From Segatella copri DSM 18205 (GTDB lineage: Bacteria; Bacteroidota; Bacteroidia; Bacteroidales; Bacteroidaceae): a stretch of 64,000 nt of DNA. This document shows, in pieces, positions 37,326 to 44,715 of the stretch. A program made the translations under genes and the position numbers. Positions within the stretch are counted from its first letter, which is position 1. Each line of letters begins with the position of its first letter. The stretch covers positions 1,307,501 through 1,371,500 of the forward strand of contig NZ_CP102288.1 in the NCBI RefSeq assembly GCF_025151535.1, given 5' to 3'. The notes under the pieces were generated by a model, which did not search any database, was not told the origin of the DNA, and worked only from the letters and a program-made list of their open reading frames with translations.

Positions 37326-37745
37326 TTATTTAACTGCATAATGAGCCAAAAAATCCTTAGGGGTCAAGACTTGCAATTCCGAAAAAGGAAAATCCTTAAC
37401 GTTTCTGGTAACAATACAATCCACACCTATTGCCTTAGCAGAAAAATATTGCAATGCATCTTCAAAGTCCTTAGCCTGCAAAGTTACTGCGGACTTTACA
37501 GCATTCGAATCGACAGATGCTATTTCGGCAAATTCAAACAAACTTGCAAGTACAGCATATATCGCTTCACCAGGGAACTTCTTTCTGCCTATATACGCCA
37601 TATTAGCACAAGTTAAAGAAGATACATACAATGAACATCCTTGATTATATCCATAAGCCAAGATGGCTTCAGCATCATCACTAAAGCCTTCTCGATCCAG
37701 ATAATAATCAAGAACCACATTCGTATCTAAAAATACCTTCTTCAT
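37326..37745 (-). CDS. PIN-domain toxin (VapC-like)
   Basis: A 139-residue PIN protein: KKVFLDTNVVLDYYLDREGF (first acidic site), KDFEDALQYFSAKAIGVDCIVTRN (central acids) and DFPFSELQVLTPKDFL. Its ATG overlaps the antitoxin stop (TAATG), so translation is coupled. It is probably a ribonuclease toxin; target RNA unknown. It is not closely similar to the PIN protein at 34977-35390. Confidence 0.87.
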   Translation of the reverse strand: MKKVFLDTNVVLDYYLDREGFSDDAEAILAYGYNQGCSLYVSSLTCANMAYIGRKKFPGEAIYAVLASLFEFAEIASVDSNAVKSAVTLQAKDFEDALQYFSAKAIGVDCIVTRNVKDFPFSELQVLTPKDFLAHYAVK

Positions 37746-37993
37746 TACTTGCTCAATATATAGTTTAATCTTTCATCCTCACTATCTTCCACACCAGCTA
37801 ATACTCCTCGCATCTTTTTCAAATGCAAAGGCAACTGATACCGAGATGCTTTCGAATGCGGCTTAGCAAACTTAAACTCCTCTATAAAGAAACGAAAAGA
37901 CTTCTTCACAACATCTGCTACATCCAAATTGTTTACATGAGCAAAATTTTCTATGTCGTGATATGTATTATTATCTATTGTAATTGTATTCAT
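37745..37993 (-). CDS. Antitoxin of the VapC-like toxin
   Basis: An 82-residue protein beginning MNTITIDNNTYHDIENFAHV, a ribbon-helix-helix-like or Phd-like N-terminus that probably binds the operator. The tail ends VEDSEDERLNYILSK. I use ATG 37991-37993, preceded by an AGGAGAT ribosome binding site and a TATATTTG promoter element (38024-38031). A longer frame to 38020 runs through that leader. Confidence 0.8.
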   Translation of the reverse strand: MNTITIDNNTYHDIENFAHVNNLDVADVVKKSFRFFIEEFKFAKPHSKASRYQLPLHLKKMRGVLAGVEDSEDERLNYILSK

Positions 37994-38069
37994 AATTGTA
38001 TCTCCTTTTTTTGACTGCAAATATATGGTTTTTATATGAAACTACCAAATTTTTAAAGAAATTTTTGTT

Positions 38070-38234
38070 TTAAGTCCAAATCCCACGCAGATTCATTCGA
38101 GAATTTTCCTCTCGAATCGTCTTTTCATCAGATGAACCTTGCTGCAATGAGACTTGAAGCTCTGCGACACGAGATTGCATATGCTTCAGTTCTGCATGCA
38201 TGGATGGTATCAAACTCTTAATATCTGTATTCAT
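38070..38234 (-). CDS. Small coiled-coil hypothetical protein, 54 residues
   Basis: Begins MNTDIKSLIPSMHAELKHMQ; heptad-like leucine/valine spacing continues through SRVAELQVSLQQGSSDEKTI. It is last in a leftward row with the 60-aa gene and the ASCH gene, 18 nt after the former. No family recognised. Confidence 0.45.
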   Translation of the reverse strand: MNTDIKSLIPSMHAELKHMQSRVAELQVSLQQGSSDEKTIREENSRMNLRGIWT

Positions 38235-38252
38235 AATATGAAAGGTAATATA

Positions 38253-38435
38253 TTATATAGGTACCGCCATACGGGCTAATGGTGATTTACCGTTCCATAC
38301 TCCATCCTCAAAATCATTTACCATACAAACACTATATTTCTTGTCTATAGAAGCAAGTGTTGAATCTTTAGTAATACTCTTGAAGGGACAATCTATTATT
38401 ACTTGAAATGGAGGTATCATATTTCTATTAGACAA
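38253..38435 (-). CDS. Hypothetical protein, 60 residues
   Basis: Begins MSNRNMIPPFQVIIDCPFKS and ends GKSPLARMAVPI. It begins 3 nt after the ASCH gene stop, so it is very likely in the same operon. It lacks a recognisable motif and may be a shortened remnant of a larger protein. Confidence 0.5.
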   Translation of the reverse strand: MSNRNMIPPFQVIIDCPFKSITKDSTLASIDKKYSVCMVNDFEDGVWNGKSPLARMAVPI

Positions 38436-38438
38436 AAC

Positions 38439-38807
38439 TTAAACATATATAAACGACTGGGGAACTTTAAAGTTAGCAATAACCGTTGTTGGATCAACAG
38501 CCTCCTTGTACTGCTTACATTCCTTTATCTTGAGGGCCACGCCTTTATCTTTTCCTGCATAATACTGTTGGAAGAAAGACTTGGTTACACCAGAGTATTC
38601 TTTCGTTTGATTCCAAATATTCGCAGGGGTATCACAGATAATCTCTGCTATCTTGAACTCGCCTACAATCTTGCTGATGGGACGGCTGGCGTAGATATAT
38701 ACGGTATCCACCTTTTGCTTGAAGAGAACCTTGCGGTACTCATATTGCTTTTCCCCAGAAAAGATTTTCTCAACAAACTCTGGCTTAATCGATAATATAA
38801 CGTTCAT
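38439..38807 (-). CDS. ASCH/PUA-like domain protein
   Basis: A 122-residue ASCH-type protein: VILSIKPEFVEKIFSGEKQYEYRK, VDTVYIYASRPISKIVGEFKI and WNQTKEYSGVTKSFFQQYYA. ASCH folds bind RNA or modified nucleotides, and some members are ribonucleases or coactivators. It overlaps the end of the disrupted GNAT/PUA gene by 23 nt, so the two belonged to one operon. The protein itself looks intact. Confidence 0.82.
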   Translation of the reverse strand: MNVILSIKPEFVEKIFSGEKQYEYRKVLFKQKVDTVYIYASRPISKIVGEFKIAEIICDTPANIWNQTKEYSGVTKSFFQQYYAGKDKGVALKIKECKQYKEAVDPTTVIANFKVPQSFIYV

Positions 38808-39208
38808 CTATTTCTCCTAATTCCAATAGTTTATCAAATTGAGCATCGGTCAACTTGAAGAATCCCCAATACTCAGGGTTCAAGCCAACCTGCTCTTTCA
38901 TCACTTTATTGATTACTTTCTTAGTGAAAGCTATGTTATACAACATCGTGATGACAATGAAACAATTCCTTGTTCTATACCATCGTCTCAATTCATATTC
39001 CTTAAATACCGAATAACGATTGGTATAATTCACAAAAGCATCTTCATTTTCAAAGTCTTTGAAGGTCTTGACCTCACTAACTGTACAAACAGATGTACAA
39101 ACATGCGATACTTGGCTGGACCTTGGAAATCACTAGTCCTATAAATGACAAGTTTGTCGCCTGTTTTCAAATATCTAGTACCTTTCATCCAGCAAAGGTA
39201 TATCTTAT

Positions 39209-40367
39209 ACCTCAGTTCGGGATAACGAGCTCTATCTAAAGGCTTTATAATGTTTTTATATAAGGGACACAGAGGCTTGGCAACCATCTATATATCTTGG
39301 ATGGTTGCTGAGACAAAATCCTCCTGTAAAATATGCAATGTTAGAAAAGACTCAGCTGTTTCGTATCTTCGATAACGTATCCAGTAAGTGCCTTGGGCTT
39401 GTTGTCAAAGAAACAGTATGCCCCTAATGCAGAAATAATATTTATGATGAAATTCGAAACAGACCTATGACGTGAATGTACTATCTGAGCCGTATTTTTC
39501 AACAGGTCATTAATCGTTTCAATGATGTATCTTTTGCGTAGCATCATCTTGTCATAGAACGGCATTAGTTTGTTCTTCATGTTCACTCTCAGTCCTGTAA
39601 CCAACTGGATGCCTTCCTCAAAAAGCGAATCGAAGAGTTTTTGCGAGATATAGCCTTTATCTGCAAACAGCTTGCCATACAGACGTTTAGCCAATACATC
39701 GAATACCGCTGGATCTTTGTCGCTAACGTTTGCACCAGTGAGAACAAAAGCAATTATCTCACCTCTATCATTACAAGCCAGATGTAGCTTGAACCCATGA
39801 CACCATCCCATTGTTCCCTTTCCGTCTGTGGCAATGCCTTTGAACACTTTGTTGGCATAACGCCTGAGATTGTGGCATATTGGTATCATGGTTGAATCAA
39901 CAAAGGTTATACCTGTACATCTGCCAAAAGCACGGAGATTCAGGAAGAACATGAGAGGGAAGAATACGCGACTTTCAAGTTCTACAAAACGGTTATAAGA
40001 CACTGCATTTGGAAAATATGACTTCAATGTTCCTCTAATAAAGAATAGGTAATAATGCTTGAAGTTTCGGAATGAGCCGAAATGGAAATACAGCAAAATC
40101 GTCATGATTTCACTATCAGATAAAGAGGCTTTACGTCGTCTGCGCTTTACTCCATCTTCACTCAAAAGCAATTTTCCTGCATTTTCAGCATCAAAAACTT
40201 TGTAAAATTCATCAATAATACAAAATAATTCTGTAACTTTGTCCTTGGTAATCTCCATAATGATATCTTTTTATGTTTGTAACTAATTGTATTTCAACTA
40301 CAAAGATACAAAAAATATCGGAGATTACCAACTTTTTTAGGCACTATTTCTTATCCCGAACTGAGGT
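39209..40367 (-). mobile_element. Complete IS982-family insertion sequence (1159 bp)
   Basis: Terminal inverted repeats start ACCTCAGTTCGGGATAA at both ends. The flanking 7-bp direct repeat ATCTTAT (39202-39208 and 40368-40374) is the target duplication. It encodes one intact transposase and looks recent. Confidence 0.92.
39341..40258 (-). CDS. IS982-family transposase
   Basis: A 305-residue DDE transposase. SDSEIMTILLYFHFGSFRNF, ITFVDSTMIPICHN (first D), KLHLACNDRGEIIAFVLTGA, LFADKGYISQKLFD (second D) and LMPFYDKMMLRKRYIIETIN (E) match IS982 elements. Length and intact motifs suggest it is active. Confidence 0.93.
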   Translation of the reverse strand: MEITKDKVTELFCIIDEFYKVFDAENAGKLLLSEDGVKRRRRKASLSDSEIMTILLYFHFGSFRNFKHYYLFFIRGTLKSYFPNAVSYNRFVELESRVFFPLMFFLNLRAFGRCTGITFVDSTMIPICHNLRRYANKVFKGIATDGKGTMGWCHGFKLHLACNDRGEIIAFVLTGANVSDKDPAVFDVLAKRLYGKLFADKGYISQKLFDSLFEEGIQLVTGLRVNMKNKLMPFYDKMMLRKRYIIETINDLLKNTAQIVHSRHRSVSNFIINIISALGAYCFFDNKPKALTGYVIEDTKQLSLF

Positions 40368-41027
40368 ATCTTATAGATGCTGTTAGTCTCAGAAACATCC
40401 TGTATAAGATCATACTTCTGTTCGTTTTTCAAAATGGAATCCGGAAAAAGCTGTGTATGGTATTCTGGAACTATAGAAAGAACATACTTATTAAAACCCG
40501 CTTTTCTAACAAAAGGATAGTCGAGTTTTAAATCACCTATATGGTTTCTCATATTCTTTATCAATACATATTCCGAATTACCGTCCTCATGAGGCTTGTC
40601 CGCCTCATGTAAGAATCCAAACTTCTCAAACATACGAATCAAGCCTTGTAACTCATCTGTAGGGAACATGGTGACATAGACTTCTTCCACATCCTCGGCT
40701 ATAGCCAAATCCATGATTTTCTTCATGAAACGCTCGCCACGTGTGGTATGACGATTGTCATTGTCCACCTTGAATGTGCCGACCTTCAAGCGTTTCCTTG
40801 CAGGTTGCACAGGTACCATATCTGATAGTTCCTCTTCCTCTATCTTCAAATAAAGAAAGTCTTTCAGTTCTCTATTAATATAATAGGTGTAGGCTGTTGC
40901 ACCTGCAGCTTCCTTTTTATGATACCACTCATCAAACTCAGGATAACTCGACCTCAAAGAATCAAAGAATGAATCTTTGAGATTGATGTCTGAAAATCGC
41001 TCTAATTGCAAATCCATAATTCAACTT

Positions 41028-41300
41028 TTATGATTGAAAATTATCTTTTATACTACTAGAAGAATCATCATGTATATTTTGTTTCGCCTGACTAGCATTT
41101 GGCGCTATCACGTTGTTGCCACCATTAACATTGAACATAACGTGCGAGTCTTGACACTCCTTGATCTGGTCTATCAGGTCATGGTATTCCTTAGGCATCA
41201 TCTTTCGGAGCAAACAATGTACACGAGAGATGTCTGCATAATGATTCTCATTCATGAACTCTTGTGCCTTACGTATCATATGAATATATATTTCTCTCAT
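41028..41300 (-). CDS. Hypothetical protein with GGNNxIxPNA motif (90 residues)
   Basis: An N-terminal helical part (YIHMIRKAQEFMNENHYADI) is followed by VMFNVNGGNNVIAPNASQAK and a disordered tail. The asparagine-rich segment is shared with the 148-aa protein at 41403-41849. It is 10 nt upstream of the broken GNAT gene, so it was probably its operon partner. Three 22-bp repeats lie directly upstream. Function unknown. Confidence 0.65.
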   Translation of the reverse strand: MREIYIHMIRKAQEFMNENHYADISRVHCLLRKMMPKEYHDLIDQIKECQDSHVMFNVNGGNNVIAPNASQAKQNIHDDSSSSIKDNFQS

Positions 41301-41327
41301 GTTTTCGGGAATATAAGTTACTTGCCC

Positions 41328-41389
41328 AAGTAATATAATATACTTGGCAAAGTAATATAATATACTTGCTCAAGTAATATAATATACTT
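41328..41389. repeat. Three 22-bp tandem near-palindromes upstream of the 90-aa gene
   Basis: AAGTAATATAATATACTT starts at 41328, 41350 and 41372, exactly 22 bp apart, with spacers GGC and GCTC-like. Each unit has arms AAGTA/TACTT. A half unit (AAGTTACTTG) precedes them. Their place in the promoter region of 41028-41300 and their two-helical-turn spacing suggest operator sites for a cooperatively binding protein. Confidence 0.75.
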
Positions 41390-41402
41390 TTTGAGGGCTA
41401 TT

Positions 41403-41849
41403 TCATCGATTTGACTGGCGGATAGCCTTTTTTCTTGCATCCCATGCATTGTTGATGTAGAGGCGGAGGTTATCTACTCCCTTGCCTGTCTTCACATTCG
41501 TGAGGAATGGAAGGAGGAGATGGATGAAATCTTTCTTGGCGATAAGGTCGGCATCTATCGCCTCCTCGTTCTGGCACATCGTGGCTACTACCTCGCCCAC
41601 TTCCTTTGCTTTCTTGCAAGCGGTGAGGAGAGAGATGTAACCTCGGAGAGATTTCACCTTATTAATATATATAGCGAGACGCTGCTCATCTTCATTAGGT
41701 GCATCGGTGGATTCGCCTTCTGAATGGAGCTTTTGGTCTGCGAATTGGTCGCCATAGAAGTTTTGTACGGCTTCTGTGGCATTGGGGAGGATTTGGTTGT
41801 TGCCTCCGTATATGTTGAAAGTCACGTTAGACTTGCTGTTTTCTTCCAT
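41403..41849 (-). CDS. Hypothetical protein with GGNNxIxPNA motif (148 residues)
   Basis: The N-terminus has VTFNIYGGNNQILPNATEAV, closely matching the motif of the 90-aa neighbour. Residues about 55-148 are helical (RLAIYINKVKSLRGYISLLT, DNLRLYINNAWDARKKAIRQ). Similar Asn-rich beta segments occur in Bacteroidales proteins of mobile regions, often in conflict-type proteins; I cannot name a family. It probably belongs to the same leftward operon, separated by the 22-bp repeats. Confidence 0.65.
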   Translation of the reverse strand: MEENSKSNVTFNIYGGNNQILPNATEAVQNFYGDQFADQKLHSEGESTDAPNEDEQRLAIYINKVKSLRGYISLLTACKKAKEVGEVVATMCQNEEAIDADLIAKKDFIHLLLPFLTNVKTGKGVDNLRLYINNAWDARKKAIRQSNR

Positions 41850-42072
41850 TTCTAGTAGGGGTATTTAATGGTTGTTCAACGAATATTCAATGGTTATTTA
41901 ACGCTATTCCATAAAGTTGATTTCGCCTCTCATTTTTTATACCTTTGCATCAGTTAAACGAAGAACGAAGAGTGAAGAGTGAAGAATTCATTACCCCGGG
42001 CATTCGACATTCTGAGTTTTGAGTGAGACATAGGTAACATTAGTATTAACATTTTAAAAGAAAGGATTAATT

Positions 42073-42312
42073 ATGATTGAGTATTCTGTATTTTTGATGA
42101 CCAACTACCTCAAGCCTGAGGACGGGGCTAAGGCTTATGCCAAGAACCAAGTTCGTGAAATCTGGGACTTGAATAAGTTTTGCAAGCACATTGCTTCACA
42201 CAACGCTGGCTACAGCCGAGGTATGGTGAAAGCCATCCTGTCGGACATGTGTGACTGCATCCTGCATAATGCAGGGTGTGGTCACCCCTTCAAACTTATG
42301 TTTCACTTTTAA
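42073..42312 (+). pseudogene. HU-like DNA-binding protein, C-terminally truncated
   Basis: 79 residues starting MIEYSVFLMTNYLKPEDGAK and continuing AYSRG-like helices up to LSDMCDCIL. This matches the N-terminal part of the long HU-family proteins of Bacteroidales, which usually continue for another 60-80 residues with the DNA-binding arm. Here the frame changes to HNAGCGHPFKLMFHF and stops. A TACCTTTG element at 41940-41947 precedes it. It may be a broken gene or a short variant. Confidence 0.6.
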
Positions 42313-42326
42313 ACACATTTCTGATT

Positions 42327-42449
42327 ATGAAGAATTTTAATGATGGTTCCAAGAAAATTTCTTGGGTTTCAATTTTGAATGCTGCTGTTCAAGCTTTGAT
42401 TGCAGCTCTTACTGCACTGGGAGTAAGCTCGTGCGCAAATGCCTTATAG
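42327..42449 (+). CDS. Smalltalk-type peptide, 40 residues
   Basis: Begins MKNFNDGSKKISWVSILNAA and continues with a hydrophobic helix ending TALGVSSCANAL. The position right after an HU-like gene, the length and the ALGVSSC-like end fit the annotated smalltalk protein family of Bacteroidota. In other genomes an amidase gene often follows; here none does. Confidence 0.7.
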   Translation: MKNFNDGSKKISWVSILNAAVQALIAALTALGVSSCANAL

Positions 42450-42455
42450 CAATGT

Positions 42456-42531
42456 TAAGTGTTGAATGTTAAATGTTGAATTATTAATTTAATACTCTGT
42501 TACTGGCGAGGTACTTTTCCTCGTCAGTAAC
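42456..42531. terminator. Microrepeat and hairpin after the smalltalk gene
   Basis: TGTTAAGTGTTGAATGTT-type words (42456-42482) are followed by GTTACTGGCGAGG (42499-42511) and its near complement CCTCGTCAGTAAC (42519-42531). The hairpin lies between convergent genes and may terminate both. Confidence 0.55.
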
Positions 42532-42562
42532 ACTTGCTTAATATCTGACATTTCCATATACT

Positions 42563-43107
42563 CTATTCGATTTTTTGCAAGTATGCTTTAGGAATATATC
42601 CTGTCGTAACAGCACACAACCCCTTGATACTCACATAAAGTTTATGATCTTTTTTGATACGGACGACATAGCCTTCCGCTCCTTTCAAAGAACCTTCAAT
42701 GACTCGGAACTTGTCGCCTTTGGTAAACTTGGGATTATACTCATCGTAAAAATCCAGTCCTTCAACACCAGAAGTTGCTACAATATTGAAGATTTTACTT
42801 CACGTTCTGAAATTTTAGAAGGTTCTTTCAAGTTCTCAGAATTTTTGCCACGATAGAGCATCACTTTATTGAGAAATTTGCGTTCAATCTCTTCGGCTTC
42901 TGTTCTCGTAGTACGGAAAAGAATGAGAGATGGCATAATAGGAACTTCCTTCACCAGACTCTTTTTCTTATTCTTGTCCCAATATTCTTGTTTCACATCA
43001 TAAATATGCTCTATCCCTTTGGCAACGAAATATGCCTTGATAGGCTTTCCTTTCCCAAAAAATATCTTGAATGCGTACCAACTCTCCTCGTTGTCTGGTT
43101 GTATCAT
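42563..43107 (-). pseudogene. UpxY/NusG-like antiterminator, frameshifted
   Basis: The first 109 codons (from 43107) encode a NusG N-terminal domain (EESWYAFKIFFGKGKPIKAY, KKKSLVKEVPIMPSLILF). After REVK near 42790 the frame stops, while a frame shifted by one base continues FNIVATSGVEGLDFYDEY and then a KOW domain (KGDKFRVIEGSFKGAEGYVV) to a TAG at 42563-42565. UpxY proteins promote read-through of capsule operons. The position downstream of an invertible promoter matches such loci, but no polysaccharide genes follow. Confidence 0.8.
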
Positions 43108-43334
43108 TGTTTATTTTTTCTATTTTGATCAGGGTGTACTTCTCATTCCCCCGTGTCGTGAAATCATGTTTCAAAACACTTGGCAAGAAAGGGTTGGTTA
43201 GTCTATTTCCAATAACGGAAACCTCTAATCACAGACGTACTCCTGATCCAAGAGCATGATAGTCTGCAACCCTTGGAATGATTAGCTGTCCGATTCCTTT
43301 GTCCTCAAAATCCTTCCCTCAATCACTCCCGTTC

Positions 43335-43539
43335 TTCTGAATCTCTATATAAGAGACACAGAAAACCGAAAAACATTCTTTCAATCAACGACTTAGAAGA
43401 TTGTGTACGAGAAGAATGCTGAAAAAATGTAGAATTTCGTAGAATGATATTAATTTTTTAACACGCATAATTTGCTTGTTTCCAACAATTTTCGTAATTT
43501 TGCGGTAAGATTCTGTGTCTCTTATATAAAGATTCAGAA
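43335..43539. promoter_or_regulatory. Invertible promoter flanked by 29-bp inverted repeats
   Basis: Inverted repeats at 43335-43363 and 43511-43539 match at 28 of 29 positions. The 147 bp between them contain TTTG (43471-43474), a 20-nt spacer and TAATTTTG (43495-43502), an ideal Bacteroidota promoter. It now points right, away from upxY and into the 3' end of the recombinase gene. Inversion would aim it left at upxY (start 43107), with a leader of about 200 nt or more. This is the layout of phase-variable surface loci in Bacteroidales. Confidence 0.82.
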
Positions 43540-43596
43540 AAATTGGTTCATTTTGGTTCATTTTACATAATCCCTCTTTTTATTCTTTTTTGTGGC

Positions 43597-44553
43597 TTAT
43601 AGGGCTGCCAGTTTCTTGGCGTTGGCATCATCTACTTCTGAGCTTTTGATGGAACGGAGATAGATTTGTGTGGTGGTTTCGGAATGATGTCCCAATGCCT
43701 CGCTGATGACAGAGATAGAGATATGATTATCTCTTGCCGTCGTTGCCCAGGAATGGCGGGCAACATAGAGGGTGAGCTTGCCCTTGATGCCTATCGTAGC
43801 TCCAAACTTACTGAGGTGGTAGGAGATACGCGCTTCCGCATTGTGATATAGGCGTGCCTCATCCTGCTTTTTGTCAATAGTTTTATCCTGTCTTTTGTTT
43901 CCATCATCAACAAGGAAAGGAAAGAGATAAGATGAGGAGGCGGTCTGCGCCTGATACTTTTCCAACAACTCCTGCATCTCCTTCTCCCATCGGATGGTGA
44001 GACGCTGTCCTGTCTTTCTTCTTGTATAATGAAGATAACCGTCCTTGAGGTCAGATTTGCGGAGATGAGCCAGGTCGATGAAAGAGATACCACGCAGATA
44101 GAAACTCATCAGGAATGTATCTCTTGCCATCTCTTCCTTGGGATTGAGATCCTTGACAGATTGCAGACTCTTGATCTGGCTGACATTCTCTGTAGGTATG
44201 GCTCTCTTGCGAGTTTGGGCAATACCGGTATAGACATCCGAGAAGGGATGCTGCTGTGGCGTCAGTCCCTTTGCCACAGCTTTGTTGTAGGTGGCACGGA
44301 GGATGCGGAGATAGAAGGAGTTGGTGTTTTTGCATACCTCCGCCGTATGATGCAGGTACGCCTCATACGAGCGCATCACTTCTGCATCTATCTCTTGTAG
44401 GGCAATATCCTTGTTGTCACGGTATCGCTTAAAGCTGTTGAGGGATGCCTTGTAATGCAGCGAGGTGCGGTATTGCCCGTTTTTCATCAACAGGGCGATG
44501 AGGAGGTTCATGAACTGGAATAAAGACTCTGATGTTTTCTTGTTTCTTGACAT
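43597..44553 (-). CDS. Tyrosine recombinase, probably the invertase of the adjacent switch
   Basis: A 318-residue phage-integrase-type recombinase: SAM-like N-terminal domain (ASLNSFKRYRDNKDIALQEI) and catalytic residues R in FYLRGISFIDLAHLRKSDL, RHSWATTARDN (HxxR-type), LGHHSETTTQIYLRSI (H and nucleophile Tyr). I use ATG 44551-44553 (MSRNKKTSESLFQF). Its 3' end lies 58 bp from the 29-bp inverted repeats, so it is the natural candidate for flipping the promoter. Confidence 0.88.
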   Translation of the reverse strand: MSRNKKTSESLFQFMNLLIALLMKNGQYRTSLHYKASLNSFKRYRDNKDIALQEIDAEVMRSYEAYLHHTAEVCKNTNSFYLRILRATYNKAVAKGLTPQQHPFSDVYTGIAQTRKRAIPTENVSQIKSLQSVKDLNPKEEMARDTFLMSFYLRGISFIDLAHLRKSDLKDGYLHYTRRKTGQRLTIRWEKEMQELLEKYQAQTASSSYLFPFLVDDGNKRQDKTIDKKQDEARLYHNAEARISYHLSKFGATIGIKGKLTLYVARHSWATTARDNHISISVISEALGHHSETTTQIYLRSIKSSEVDDANAKKLAAL

Positions 44554-44715
44554 AACGATTGTGTATTTATGAAGTTTATTAATATATGATAGGGGCACCT
44601 CTGTCTCTATTCAAGAAACAAAGATGCCCCTATATAATATATTAATGTGTCAAGGACGCCAGTTCGTATGAAAACACAGGCTGACCTCCAATAGAGAAAG
44701 GAAACAAATAGATTC

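Larger units (their letters stand above)
38785..41017 (-). pseudogene. GNAT plus PUA/EVE-like protein, broken by an IS and a frameshift
   Basis: The N-terminal 218 or so residues (40375-41017) are a GNAT domain (KVGTFKVDNDNRHTTRGERF, YVTMFPTDELQGLIRMFEKF). The IS at 39209-40367 interrupts codons; removing it and one 7-bp target copy restores an in-frame SIYKIYLCWMKGT junction. Near 39100 a one-base shift moves the rest into another frame, which reads VCTVSEVKTFKDFENEDAF and then YTNRYSVFKEYELRRWY through EYWGFFKLTDAQFDKLLE to the stop at 38785. An intact relative would have one N-acyltransferase and one RNA-binding-type domain. Confidence 0.8.

Noticed and set aside
42073..42449. Plasmid replication or origin functions near the 22-bp repeats
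   Set aside because: No replication protein or partition gene is nearby; an operator array explains the repeats more simply.
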